The position numbers were made by a program, and so were the translations under genes. From the NCBI RefSeq assembly GCF_000384075.1, contig NZ_KB913025.1, positions 1,751,551-1,815,550 on the forward strand: a DNA stretch of 64,000 nt. The letters run 5' to 3'. The notes under the pieces are model-generated. The model did no database searches and was not told the DNA's origin. It worked only from the letters and a program-made list of their open reading frames with translations. Every line of letters begins with the position of its first letter. The stretch's first letter is position 1. This stretch comes from Methylovulum miyakonense HT12. GTDB lineage: Bacteria; Pseudomonadota; Gammaproteobacteria; Methylococcales; Methylomonadaceae. Shown here piece by piece: positions 11,588-20,412 of this stretch.

Positions 11588-12217
11588 TTATCCCGCGTCC
11601 AGAGCCGCGAGTTGTTTCCAACGGTTCACTATCATGCAAAACAATTCCGCCGTTTTTTCGGCATCGTATAAGGCCGAATGGGCTTTGTCGTTATCCCATT
11701 CTATACCTGCGGCTTGGGCGATTTTTGCCAATACGGTTTGTTGGTAAGCCAATCCCCCTAAGGTTGCCGTGTCAAAGGTGCTGAACGGGTGGAAAGGGCT
11801 GCGCTTGATATGGGTGCGGGTGATGGCCGCGTTTAAAAAGCCAATGTCAAACGCCGGGTTATGTCCGACCAAAATGGCGCGGGTGCAGTGGTTGCGTTTG
11901 ACCGCGTGCCGGATAGGCTTAAACAGCAGCTCCAAGGCATCATGTTCTTCCACTGCCATGCGGAAAGGGTGGTGCGGGTCGATGCCGTTGAATTTTAGGG
12001 CGGCTTCGTCCAATTCCGAATTTTTAAACGGGATGACGTGCGTTGAATAACGTTCGGTTATCGCCAGATTGCCTTCGCTATTGAGTTCGACAATCACCGC
12101 CGCAATTTCCAGCATGGCGTTTTTTTTCGGGTTGAACCCCGCCGTTTCAATGTCGACGACAACAGGCAGGTAACCGCGGAAACGTTTGTCCAAAGGGATG
12201 ATGGCGGGTGTGTCCAT
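11588..12217 (-). CDS. rnt: Ribonuclease T
   Basis: 209 residues, DEDDh 3'-5' exonuclease that trims tRNA CCA ends and other stable RNAs. The four catalytic acids are visible: D and E in VVDIETAGFN (about residues 22-24), D in HNPAFDIGF, and H and D in KAHSALYDAE. It lies 92 bases downstream of pyrC, on the same strand; pyrC-rnt is also adjacent in pseudomonads. Confidence 0.95.
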   Translation of the reverse strand: MDTPAIIPLDKRFRGYLPVVVDIETAGFNPKKNAMLEIAAVIVELNSEGNLAITERYSTHVIPFKNSELDEAALKFNGIDPHHPFRMAVEEHDALELLFKPIRHAVKRNHCTRAILVGHNPAFDIGFLNAAITRTHIKRSPFHPFSTFDTATLGGLAYQQTVLAKIAQAAGIEWDNDKAHSALYDAEKTAELFCMIVNRWKQLAALDAG

Positions 12218-12308
12218 GAATGGGTGTCAGATCCTAGATAAATGCCGTGATGGGGCATGGTACGCGAAATGGGCACAATAAAAAAATCTATTCATGGGCT
12301 TGGCTGGC

Positions 12309-13340
12309 TTAAAGTAGTTTCCAGCTTAAGGTTTCGCCCGCTTTTAATGGGGTGATCGCGACATCGTCTTCGCCGCAAACCGCCGGGATTTGCCACTCGG
12401 ATTTTGCCAAAGTCACCGAGCCGGAATTTCTCGGTAAGCGGTAAAAATCCGCACCGTAAAAACTCGCAAAACCCTCCAGTTTATCCAGTGCGCCGACTTT
12501 TTCAAACGCTTCCGCATACAGTTCCAAGGCGGCGGGTGCGCTGAAACACCCTGCGCAACCGCACGCCGTTTCTTTTAAGGCGGTCAGGTGAGGTGCGCTG
12601 TCCGTGCCTAAAAAGAATTTTGGGTTGCCGCTGGTTGCCGCCGCCACTAAGGCCAAACGGTGTTGCTCGCGCTTCAGGATAGGCAAGCAATAATGATGGG
12701 GCCTGATGCCGCCTGCCAAAAGCGCGTTGCGGTTAAATAACAGATGTTGCGGCGTGATTGTCGCCGCGATATTTGTATTGGCGGATTCGACAAACTGTAC
12801 CGCTTCTGACGTGGTAACATGCTCCAATACTATGCGTAAGGCCGGAAAGTTTTTGGCAATATCGCTCAAATGCCGTTCGATGAACACCCGCTCACGGTCA
12901 AAAATATCACAGCCTTCATCCGTGACCTCCCCATGCACCAATAACGGCAGCCCATAACGTTCCAGCGCGGCTAACAAGGGGTAAATGGCAGGGATATTGC
13001 CGACCCCCGCATCGGAATTGGTGGTCGCGCCCGCAGGGTATAATTTTACCGCGTGGACAAAACTGCATTCGGCGGCTTTTTTTATTTCTTCCGTGCTGGT
13101 TGCGGCCGTCAGGTACAAGGTCATTAGCGGCGTAAAATCCATGCCATCAGGGATTGCTTGGAGAATTTCCTCGCGATAAACCAAAGCTTGGGCGACCGTG
13201 GTCACGGGCGGCTTTAGGTTGGGCATGATAATTGCCCGCGCGAATTGCCTCGCGGTATGCGGCAACACGGTTTTCAAAACCGCGCCATTGCGGACGTGGA
13301 TATGCCAATCATCGGGGCGGGTTAGGGTTATTGTTTTCAT
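12309..13340 (-). CDS. pyrC: Dihydroorotase, class II
   Basis: 344 residues, full length for the short PyrC type. It closes carbamoyl-aspartate to dihydroorotate in pyrimidine synthesis. The metal-binding H-x-H is in DDWHIHVRNG near residue 15, the bridging lysine in HAVKLYPAG, and further histidines in VHGEVT and LEHVTT. I start at the ATG of MKTITLTRP (13340); nine extra codons upstream are open but unlike the family. No clear ribosome site precedes it. Confidence 0.95.
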   Translation of the reverse strand: MKTITLTRPDDWHIHVRNGAVLKTVLPHTARQFARAIIMPNLKPPVTTVAQALVYREEILQAIPDGMDFTPLMTLYLTAATSTEEIKKAAECSFVHAVKLYPAGATTNSDAGVGNIPAIYPLLAALERYGLPLLVHGEVTDEGCDIFDRERVFIERHLSDIAKNFPALRIVLEHVTTSEAVQFVESANTNIAATITPQHLLFNRNALLAGGIRPHHYCLPILKREQHRLALVAAATSGNPKFFLGTDSAPHLTALKETACGCAGCFSAPAALELYAEAFEKVGALDKLEGFASFYGADFYRLPRNSGSVTLAKSEWQIPAVCGEDDVAITPLKAGETLSWKLL

Positions 13341-13439
13341 TGTTCGCAGTGAGCCTGTAAAATGCACGGTATTCTATAGTAACTGCCTTGAAAAAATAAC
13401 TTTAGGCCTAATTAAACGGGCATCTAAGGAGGAATAAAA

Positions 13440-13613
13440 GTGGCGCGTTATTTTCCAAATACAAAAACTGAAATTTCACCATGTATTTTGGCTCAAGAAA
13501 GATTTAAGTTAGGTTTTACATCTATCAAGCCAACAAATAAGAAACATTGTTCAGACGATTATAGAAATAAAGTCCGAACCGTACTCATAGATACACAAAA
13601 CTTTACTCGTTAG
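13440..13613 (+). CDS. Small unknown ORF upstream of fmdB, GTG start
   Basis: 57 codons beginning GTG GCG CGT, preceded by a strong AAGGAGG 7 bases upstream. Its TAG stop is part of TAGGAGAG, the probable ribosome site for fmdB 11 bases on, which suggests translational coupling. The product is basic, about seven kilodaltons, with two cysteines (SPCILAQER and KKHCSDD) and no membrane segment. I do not recognise it. The coding call rests on the ribosome site and spacing; composition is AT-richer than its neighbours. Confidence 0.5.
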   Translation: MARYFPNTKTEISPCILAQERFKLGFTSIKPTNKKHCSDDYRNKVRTVLIDTQNFTR

Positions 13614-13624
13614 GAGAGTGGTTA

Positions 13625-13897
13625 ATGCCAATTTACGAATACCAATGCCAAGCTTGTGGTCATGAACATGAAGCGTTGCAAAAACTCAGTGCCGAGCCGC
13701 TTAAAATTTGCCCCGCTTGCAGCCAACCTGAACTGATGAAAAAAATCTCCGCCGCAGGCTTCCGTTTGAAAGGCGGCGGCTGGTATGAGACCGATTTTAA
13801 AAGCGGTGCCAAAAAAAATGTGGCGGGCGAATCATCCGCTCCAGCCGCACCCGCTGCCCACAGCTGCCCTGCGGCAGGCGGCTGCAAAAGCCATTAA
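13625..13897 (+). CDS. FmdB-family zinc-ribbon protein
   Basis: 90 residues. Two knuckles, CQACGHEHE and CPACSQPE, form the classic FmdB-type zinc ribbon in the first 40 residues, followed by a GGGWYETDF segment and an alanine-rich tail ending in CPAAGGCKSH. The family is thought to be regulatory or nucleic-acid binding, but no activity is established. It is 90 bases before aspS, an association seen in many proteobacteria. Confidence 0.88.
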   Translation: MPIYEYQCQACGHEHEALQKLSAEPLKICPACSQPELMKKISAAGFRLKGGGWYETDFKSGAKKNVAGESSAPAAPAAHSCPAAGGCKSH

Positions 13898-13902
13898 AAG
13901 CC

Positions 13903-13937
13903 GTAGGTCGGGTTACGCTATCGCTAACCCGACCTAC
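13903..13937. repeat. Perfect 35-bp palindromic repeat, GTAGGTCGGGTT family
   Basis: Left arm GTAGGTCGGGTTACGC is matched exactly by the right arm around a TAT core. It lies 5 bases after the fmdB stop. It is a half unit of the paired-hairpin elements at 23557, 49661 and 55579, with the same outer GTAGG/CCTAC ends. Confidence 0.85.
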
Positions 13938-13988
13938 ATTTAAATCTCCATTTATCACCAAACCCATAAGAACAAACAGGAAAGCATC

Positions 13989-15776
13989 ATGCGTACCCAC
14001 AAGTGCGGGGAATTAGACACACAACAGTTAGGCGAAACCGTAACCATCTGCGGTTGGGTACACAGGCGGCGCGACCACGGCGGCGTCATTTTTATTGACT
14101 TGCGCGACCGCGCCGGACTGGTGCAAGTGGTCATTGACCCTGACACGGAAGCCGCTTTCGCCGCCGCCGAACATGTGCGCAGCGAATATGTGTTAAAAAT
14201 CAGCGGTATCGTCCGCCACCGTCCGGGCGGCACGGTCAACGCCAATATGCGTTCCGGCGCGATTGAGATATTGGCGAAGGAAATCGAAGTGTTGAACGAG
14301 TCGGAAACGCCACCGTTCCCCATCGAAAGCGAGATCGAAGTCAACGAAGAACTACGCCTGCGTTACCGTTACATCGACCTGCGCCGCGTCGCCATGCAGG
14401 AAAAAATGAAAGTGCGCCGCGACGTCACGCGTGTGTTGCGTAATTTCTTGGATGACAACGAATTTTTCGAAATCGAAACGCCGTACCTGACCAAAGCCAC
14501 GCCCGAAGGCGCGCGCGATTACATCGTGCCTAGCCGCACCCACGTAAATTCGTTTTTCGCGTTACCGCAATCGCCACAGTTGTATAAACAGATTTTGATG
14601 GTCGCGGGCATGGACCGCTATTACCAAGTCGTGCGTTGTTTCCGTGACGAAGACTTGCGTGCCGACCGCCAACCCGAATTCACCCAGTTGGATATTGAAA
14701 CCTCGTTCATGACCGAAGACCAAATCATGGCCATCATGGAAGAAATGATCCGCCAGTTGTTCGCCAAAGTCATCAACGTGGCGTTACCCGCCGAATTCCC
14801 GCGCATGACTTATCAAGAAGCCATGTCGCGTTTTGGTATCGACCGCCCCGATTTACGCATCCCGCTGGAATTGGTGGATGTCGCCGAGGATTTGAAAGAC
14901 GTGGAATTTAAAGTCTTCTCAGGCCCCGCCAATGACCCGAAAGGCCGCGTTGTCGCCATGCGTGTACCAGGAGCTGGCGAGAAGCTCAGCCGTAAGGACA
15001 TCGACGAATTGACCAAATACGTCGGCATTTACGGCGCGAAAGGTTTGGCTTACATCAAAGTCAACGATTTGGCGGCAGGCTTGGAAGGCTTGCAATCCCC
15101 TATCGTCAAATTCGCCCCCGCCGAAGCGTGGGCGAGCATCATGGCGAAAACCGGCGCACAAAACGGCGACTTGCTGTTCTTCGGCGCGGACAAAACCAGC
15201 ATCGTCAACGAAGCGATGGGCGCGTTGCGCGTTAAACTGGGTCACGACCTGAACTTGATCGAAGGCGAATGGCAACCCGTTTGGGTGGTGGACTTCCCGA
15301 TGTTCGATTGGGATGAAAAATCAGGCCGCTACAACGCCATCCACCATCCGTTCACCGCACCAAGCTGCTCGGTGGAAGACTTGGTGGCAAACCCTGGCGC
15401 GGCCTTGTCACGCGCTTACGATTTGGTGTTGAACGGCACGGAAGTCGGCGGCGGCTCCATCCGTATCAACCGCCCGGCCATGCAACAAACCGTGTTCGGC
15501 ATTTTGGGCATTGGTGAAGAGGAAGCGCAAGAAAAATTCGGCTTCTTGTTGGATGCCCTGAAGTACGGCGCGCCACCGCACGGTGGCTTGGCGTTTGGTT
15601 TGGATCGGTTGGTGATGCTGATGACCGGATCGCACTCCATCCGTGATGTGATCGCCTTCCCAAAAACCCAATCGGCGGCTTGCCCGCTAGTCAGTGCGCC
15701 TGCGGTTGTCTCAGATGAGCAATTGAAAGAATTGGGGATCCGCCTGATTAAACCGGCGGGAAAAGAGAAGGCTTAG
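13989..15776 (+). CDS. aspS: Aspartyl-tRNA synthetase
   Basis: 595 residues, the full bacterial-type enzyme. An N-terminal OB fold ([20 protein letters not shown]) reads the anticodon. The class II core has motif 2 around [20 protein letters not shown] and motif 3 [12 protein letters not shown], with the bacterial GAD insertion between. It charges tRNA-Asp; whether it is discriminating or also charges tRNA-Asn cannot be settled by eye. Confidence 0.97.
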   Translation: MRTHKCGELDTQQLGETVTICGWVHRRRDHGGVIFIDLRDRAGLVQVVIDPDTEAAFAAAEHVRSEYVLKISGIVRHRPGGTVNANMRSGAIEILAKEIEVLNESETPPFPIESEIEVNEELRLRYRYIDLRRVAMQEKMKVRRDVTRVLRNFLDDNEFFEIETPYLTKATPEGARDYIVPSRTHVNSFFALPQSPQLYKQILMVAGMDRYYQVVRCFRDEDLRADRQPEFTQLDIETSFMTEDQIMAIMEEMIRQLFAKVINVALPAEFPRMTYQEAMSRFGIDRPDLRIPLELVDVAEDLKDVEFKVFSGPANDPKGRVVAMRVPGAGEKLSRKDIDELTKYVGIYGAKGLAYIKVNDLAAGLEGLQSPIVKFAPAEAWASIMAKTGAQNGDLLFFGADKTSIVNEAMGALRVKLGHDLNLIEGEWQPVWVVDFPMFDWDEKSGRYNAIHHPFTAPSCSVEDLVANPGAALSRAYDLVLNGTEVGGGSIRINRPAMQQTVFGILGIGEEEAQEKFGFLLDALKYGAPPHGGLAFGLDRLVMLMTGSHSIRDVIAFPKTQSAACPLVSAPAVVSDEQLKELGIRLIKPAGKEKA

Positions 15777-15777
15777 T

Positions 15778-15804
15778 GGCACGGGCTTGTGCCCGTGACT
15801 TTTT
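15778..15804 (+). terminator. Terminator-like hairpin after aspS
   Basis: CACGGGC and GCCCGTG pair around a TTGT loop and are followed by ACTTTTTG, beginning 3 bases after the aspS stop. A second GTGGGCAC...GTGCCCGC palindrome lies near 15850 in the same convergent gap. Confidence 0.7.
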
Positions 15805-15885
15805 GCGCAAGTTAAAGGGTAAACTCTATCAAGTAAAACCTTCCGTCAGGGTGGGCACAATCAGTGCCCGCCTTTCTGGTCCGGC

Positions 15886-16302
15886 TTATTTTGCGTCAGG
15901 CTCGGTTTCCGAAACCATCGCTGAATAACATTCCAACATACTCTCAGTAAAATTCGAATTCGCTTCCGCCAAGGCTTTTCCTGAGCCAAAATCCGTGCGC
16001 AATTCTTCCAATGTTTTCTTAGGGTCTGGTGACGCGGACAGCGTCAGCATTTTGGTGTAATGGCGGTACGCCGTCAGCCGGGTCGGGTCAAAAGGGAATA
16101 TCCCTGGCATTTTGTTGCCGCTGGTGTCAACGACACATTTGGCCAACCGCGCCGCTTCAATCTTATAATCTTTCAGGTGTTGTTCTTCTTGTAATTTCTG
16201 GTCTTTTTCAATGTGTGCCAATACCGCCGCTTGGTATTGGTCTTTATCAGCGCACGCCGTCAACAGAAATGGCGTTAACGCAATAAGCAGTCGTTTTTTC
16301 AT
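15886..16302 (-). CDS. Small lipoprotein of unknown function
   Basis: 138 residues with a lipoprotein signal: basic MKKR, a hydrophobic stretch and the lipobox LTAC, so cysteine 17 would be lipidated after cleavage. The mature part is mostly helical and charged with no domain that I recognise. No aspartate follows the cysteine directly (it is C-A-D), so outer-membrane sorting is likely. It is monocistronic, convergent with aspS and 65 bases downstream of plsC. Confidence 0.7.
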   Translation of the reverse strand: MKKRLLIALTPFLLTACADKDQYQAAVLAHIEKDQKLQEEQHLKDYKIEAARLAKCVVDTSGNKMPGIFPFDPTRLTAYRHYTKMLTLSASPDPKKTLEELRTDFGSGKALAEANSNFTESMLECYSAMVSETEPDAK

Positions 16303-16366
16303 GTAAATTTATACCGTTGTAGTTATTTTTTAAGAGTCCGTGGGACATTATACCCGCAACTTTTGT

Positions 16367-17134
16367 TCATGCTGGTTTACCGTCAGCTTTGTTTAAATCC
16401 TGCACCGCCTGGGCAATCCACGCCGCCGCGTCGTTATTGATGTCTTGGGCTTTACGGCCTTGGGTTGGGATAACCGGGCCGATTTTGACCCTGATAGTGC
16501 CGGGATATTTTAAAAAACTGTAACGCGGCCAGACGTTTCCGGCATTATGGGCGACAGGGATCACGGGATAACCCGTTTTTTCCGCCAGCAATGCCCCGCC
16601 CACACTAAATTTTTGGACTTCGCCGGCCGCCGAACGTGTGCCTTCAGGAAAAACCACCACCCATAGCCCTTCGTGTAGGCAAGCCTTGCCCTTTTTTAGC
16701 AGGATTTTGAGTGCCGCCCGCTGGCTTTTCCGGTCTATGGCGATGGGTTTTAAGGTTGATAAAGCCCAACCCCATAACGGAAACCAAGTTAAGGAGCGTT
16801 TTAGCAAAGCTGTTTGGGTGGGTGGCAAAATCCAACGTAAGGCCAAGGTTTCCCAGGCCGATTGATGGTTACACAAGACAATCGCAGTTTGCCCGATGTC
16901 CAAGTTTTCTAAACCTTCGATTTCATAGCCCACGCCACAAAACCATTTCGCCATTGACACCACTAACGCGCACCAAGCCTTGGAAATTTGGTAACGGACG
17001 TTAAACGGGAACACCGTCGCCAATAAAATCAAAATGCCGGCTAAGGTGGCGGTGGAAAAAATACCGATGAATAACAAGGTCGAACCCACATAAGTTTTAA
17101 GGCGCGGTTCGGGTAAGGTGGCTTGCTGCGTCAT
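16367..17134 (-). CDS. plsC: 1-acyl-sn-glycerol-3-phosphate acyltransferase (PlsC family)
   Basis: About 255 residues with an N-terminal membrane segment (STLLFIGIFSTATLAGILIL). The acyltransferase motif I is NHQSAWET (H-x4-E rather than the commoner H-x4-D) and motif III is VFPEGTRS. It should acylate lysophosphatidate to phosphatidate at the inner membrane. The start at 17134 is the first ATG; a TTG at 17146 is in frame. Either way it overlaps the end of gmhB by about 40-50 bases. Confidence 0.88.
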   Translation of the reverse strand: MTQQATLPEPRLKTYVGSTLLFIGIFSTATLAGILILLATVFPFNVRYQISKAWCALVVSMAKWFCGVGYEIEGLENLDIGQTAIVLCNHQSAWETLALRWILPPTQTALLKRSLTWFPLWGWALSTLKPIAIDRKSQRAALKILLKKGKACLHEGLWVVVFPEGTRSAAGEVQKFSVGGALLAEKTGYPVIPVAHNAGNVWPRYSFLKYPGTIRVKIGPVIPTQGRKAQDINNDAAAWIAQAVQDLNKADGKPA

Positions 17135-17651
17135 AAAGGGAGTCAAAAATAGGGATGTTAAGGTTAGGGTGTTCAGCTAAAGTTTTTTCGCCTTTGCCCG
17201 TTTTCACCAACACAGGCTTAGCCCCGGCGGCGATAGCGGCTTGCAGGTCGCGGTAAGAATCGCCAATCATGACGGTTTCGGACAGCTTTATGTGATGATC
17301 CGTCGCGCATTGCAAGAGCAAGCCCGGCTTGGGTTTGCGGCAGTTGCAGGTGCTGTCTGTGCCATGCGGGCAAAAATACACGGCGGTGATCTTGCCGCCG
17401 TGTCCGGCAACCAATCGGTGCATTTTCGCGTGGATTTTTTCCAGAATCGCCAAATCAAACAACCCCCGTGCCACACCCGATTGGTTGGTGATGACAGCGA
17501 CTTGGTAACCATGATTGTTCAGCAAGGCAATGGCTTCCAGGCTGCCATCTATGGGTAGCCATTCATCGGGCGATTTGATGAATGCGTCCGAATCTTCGTT
17601 AATCACCCCGTCGCGGTCGAGGAGGACGAAAGCTTGATTAGCCGTAGTCAT
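17097..17651 (-). CDS. gmhB: D-glycero-beta-D-manno-heptose 1,7-bisphosphate 7-phosphatase
   Basis: 184 residues, HAD superfamily. Catalytic acids are in LLDRDGVIN, motif II in VITNQSGVARG, and the zinc loop reads CPHGTDSTCNCRKPKPG, which marks the GmhB branch. Motif IV is GDSYRDLQAA. It removes the C7 phosphate while making ADP-heptose for lipopolysaccharide core. The gene starts 4 bases inside the end of a dispersed repeat and overlaps plsC; in other gammaproteobacteria gmhB likewise lies between glyS and plsC. Confidence 0.95.
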   Translation of the reverse strand: MTTANQAFVLLDRDGVINEDSDAFIKSPDEWLPIDGSLEAIALLNNHGYQVAVITNQSGVARGLFDLAILEKIHAKMHRLVAGHGGKITAVYFCPHGTDSTCNCRKPKPGLLLQCATDHHIKLSETVMIGDSYRDLQAAIAAGAKPVLVKTGKGEKTLAEHPNLNIPIFDSLYDAASHLTRTAP

Positions 17652-17655
17652 TTAT

Positions 17656-17741
17656 TGTCCACGAACAGCACAAAAAACACGAAAGTAAAGACGAGCATTG
17701 TTCAAATAAATTTTTCGTGCTGTTCGTGTTTTTCGTGGACA
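17656..17741. repeat. Long palindromic repeat, TGTCCACGA family
   Basis: The element opens TGTCCACGAACAGCACAAAA and closes TTCGTGTTTTTCGTGGACA, with inner arms that also pair (AACACGAAA with TTTTTCGTGC). It fills the gap between glyS and gmhB and shares its words with the copy at 4828. Any terminator for glyS would have to be this structure. Confidence 0.75.
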
Positions 17742-17761
17742 GTTTTTTAATTGTTCTGTTA

Positions 17762-19831
17762 TCACGACTGTAATTTAGCCAAATCCGCGCAAGTCAAAAA
17801 CTGCTCGGACAACAGATTCAATAAAGCCAAACGGCTGGCGCGCAGTCCCGCGTCATCGGTCATGACCATGACGTTATCAAAAAACGCATCGACCACTACA
17901 CGCAATCCTGCCAAACGGTTCAAAGTCGCCTGATAATCGTGTTGTGCCAATAACGGTTGGATGTCCTGTGCTGATTGCAGGGCGGCGGCGAGCAGTTCCA
18001 TTTCCGTCGGCTCCACCAACACGCCAACGGTAGTTGCAGGTGCGGTGTCGGATTTTTTCAGGATATTGCGGATACGTTTGTTTGCCGCCGCCAAGCTGTC
18101 GGCTTCGGGCAGTTGGCGGAAGGCTTTCACCGCCGCGATGCGCTGCATAAAATCCAACGGGTCGGTGGGAGCTAAAGTCATCACGGCATCAAACTCGTCC
18201 GCGTTATAGCCTTTGTCCAAACAGTAGCCTTTCAAACGGTCAAAAATAAACTCGACCACAGCCGTGTGGGTGGCGGCTTTATCGAAGCTGTGCGGGAATT
18301 GTTCTAAAGCAAACGCGCACAATTCAGGAATGTTCAGGCTCAGATTATTTTCGATCATCGTCCGCAACGTGCCTAAAGCCGCACGGCGTAAGGCATACGG
18401 GTCTTTGTCGCCTGTAGGGATCAATCCCGCACTGAAAATCCCGGTCAAGGTGTCCAATTTTTCAGCAATCGCCAACACTTGCCCAATGGTGCTAGGTGCG
18501 GTTTCGCTGCCTGATTGTTTGGGGAAATATTGCTCTTCCAAAGCCCAAGCGACTTCCGCCGCTTCGCCTTCGACCAGCGCGTAATAGCGTCCCATCAAGC
18601 CTTGTAAATTGCCGAATTCGCCGACCATATTGGTCATCAAATCGGTTTTTGCCAGCAAGGCGGCGCGGGTGGCGTGTTCGACGTTAGCTTCCAACTGCGT
18701 GGCGATGCGCGCGGCAAGTTTGCTGACGCGCACGGATTTTTCATAAACCGTACCCAGCTTTTCTTGGAACACGATGGTTTTCAGACTATCCACACGATCC
18801 GCCAAGGTTTGTTTGCGGTCTTGATTCCAGAAAAATTCCGCATCCGCCAAGCGTGGCGTGACCACGCGCTCGTTGCCATGTTGGATGGATTCAGGCCGTT
18901 TGCTTTCAATGTTGCTGAAGGTGATGAAGTGCGCCAACAATCCGCCATCGGCATTTTTCACCGGAAAATATTTCTGGTTGGTTTGCATGGTGGTAATCAG
19001 TACTTCGGCGGGCAAAGCCAAAAAGCGCGGGTCAAAGTTGCCTGTCACCGGCACAGGCCATTCGTTTAACGCGGCGATTTCTTCCAACAAATCTTCTTCG
19101 ATATGCGCGATACCGCCAACTTTCGCGGCGGCTTGCTCGGCTTTTTCACGGATGATGGCTTTGCGCTGTTCAATATCGGCAATCACTTTGCCCTGTTCGA
19201 ACAACGCAGCTTGGTAATCGTCCGGCTTGCCCAAGCAAATGGCTTGCGGCGCGTGGAAACGGTGGCCTAGCGTGCTGTTACCCGTGGTCAGGCCGAGAAT
19301 TTCGGTTTCGATGACTTTATCGCCAAACAATAACACAGCCCAATGCACAGGCCGGACAAATTCGGTGGCGAAACTGCCCCAGCGCATCCGTTTGGCAATC
19401 GGCAACGCGGCAATCGCAGCACGGATAATATCGGGGATGATTTCTGCGGTAGTTTGGCCTTTGACGGCTTGGTTATAGCTCAACCACTCGCCTTTATCGG
19501 TTTTCAGGCGTTCCAACTGCTCAAAGGTCGTGCCGCAACTGCTCGCAAAACCCAATGCCGCTTTGCTAGGCGAACCATCCGGGGCAAACGCCGCCTGAAT
19601 CGCCGGGCCGCGTTTTTCGACGGTTTTGTCGGGTTGGGCGGTTTGCAAGTTTTCAATCAACACTGCCAAACGGCGCGGCGTAGCTAAGGCTTTGCTGGCG
19701 GTAAAGTGTAAATCAGCAACTTTTAAACCTGCGACGATGCCGTCCAGCAAGGCGTTGCTGAGTTTTAACAGGGTTTTAGGCGGCAATTCTTCAGAGCCTA
19801 ATTCGAAAAGTAAGTGTTGTGTTTCTGTCAC
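17762..19831 (-). CDS. glyS: Glycyl-tRNA synthetase beta subunit
   Basis: 689 residues, normal length. It opens LLFELGSEELPPKTL and ends in a DALR-type anticodon-binding domain (FDNVMVMTDD). As the beta half of the alpha2beta2 enzyme it provides tRNA binding. The start codon is GTG at 19831 with AAAGG about 8 bases upstream. The gene is parted from its partner glyQ by two unrelated genes; only 26 bases separate it from the preceding one, so it presumably depends on the glyQ transcript. Confidence 0.97.
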   Translation of the reverse strand: MTETQHLLFELGSEELPPKTLLKLSNALLDGIVAGLKVADLHFTASKALATPRRLAVLIENLQTAQPDKTVEKRGPAIQAAFAPDGSPSKAALGFASSCGTTFEQLERLKTDKGEWLSYNQAVKGQTTAEIIPDIIRAAIAALPIAKRMRWGSFATEFVRPVHWAVLLFGDKVIETEILGLTTGNSTLGHRFHAPQAICLGKPDDYQAALFEQGKVIADIEQRKAIIREKAEQAAAKVGGIAHIEEDLLEEIAALNEWPVPVTGNFDPRFLALPAEVLITTMQTNQKYFPVKNADGGLLAHFITFSNIESKRPESIQHGNERVVTPRLADAEFFWNQDRKQTLADRVDSLKTIVFQEKLGTVYEKSVRVSKLAARIATQLEANVEHATRAALLAKTDLMTNMVGEFGNLQGLMGRYYALVEGEAAEVAWALEEQYFPKQSGSETAPSTIGQVLAIAEKLDTLTGIFSAGLIPTGDKDPYALRRAALGTLRTMIENNLSLNIPELCAFALEQFPHSFDKAATHTAVVEFIFDRLKGYCLDKGYNADEFDAVMTLAPTDPLDFMQRIAAVKAFRQLPEADSLAAANKRIRNILKKSDTAPATTVGVLVEPTEMELLAAALQSAQDIQPLLAQHDYQATLNRLAGLRVVVDAFFDNVMVMTDDAGLRASRLALLNLLSEQFLTCADLAKLQS

Positions 19832-19857
19832 AGGGCGACCTTTTTAATTAATTGTTG

Positions 19858-20412
19858 CTACAGGTTTTGTAACGTGGTTTTGTCGGCGTTATAAGGATTT
19901 GCTTTCAGATGCTCAATCCATTTGGCTAATAGATTGATGCCAATTGCATTTTGTGTTTTTAAGTCTTGAAATAAAAGGGTAAACCGATAGTCATGTTTGC
20001 TAGATTCACTTTTATCATCAACTAATTCCTTCAAAGTGGTCGGCAAATTATATCGGGAATTATTTAGGGCAATACCAACCTGTTGTGCTTCATTTAGTAT
20101 CCATTGCTCAAGAGGCGGGTGAAAAATTAAGTAGTGATGTTTTTTTTGGTGCTTATAAAGTTTCAATCCATTCTTGTCAGCAATTAATTCAAATTCTTTT
20201 GTTCTCGACAACGGCCTTCTGTCTTGATCGACAATTCCCAATGCAAAATTGTCGTTTAATTTACCCAACATTTCGTCAACGACTTTGTTGCAACTATGTT
20301 TATGGTTATAGCCACGAGTGCTGCCGATTCTTTCAGGCGGAACAATCGTTTCAACCAAGTTTGTATCGAGATAACACTCGGGCATCACGCATAAATTGAT
20401 ATTAGATTTCAT
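19858..20412 (-). CDS. Putative effector, possible TOPRIM/RloB-like fold
   Basis: About 184 residues from the ATG at 20412, which overlaps the ATPase stop by 11 bases; an in-frame ATG lies at 20430. The N-terminal half has an acidic-strand pattern like TOPRIM/RloB proteins: Glu12 in MPECYLDTNLVE, then ALGIVDQDRR with Asp62 and Asp64. The C-terminal half is helical with no motif. No homologue can be named with certainty. The tight coupling to an OLD-like ATPase points to a two-gene defence or DNA-processing module; AT-rich composition against GC-richer flanks supports acquisition. Confidence 0.55.
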   Translation of the reverse strand: MKSNINLCVMPECYLDTNLVETIVPPERIGSTRGYNHKHSCNKVVDEMLGKLNDNFALGIVDQDRRPLSRTKEFELIADKNGLKLYKHQKKHHYLIFHPPLEQWILNEAQQVGIALNNSRYNLPTTLKELVDDKSESSKHDYRFTLLFQDLKTQNAIGINLLAKWIEHLKANPYNADKTTLQNL

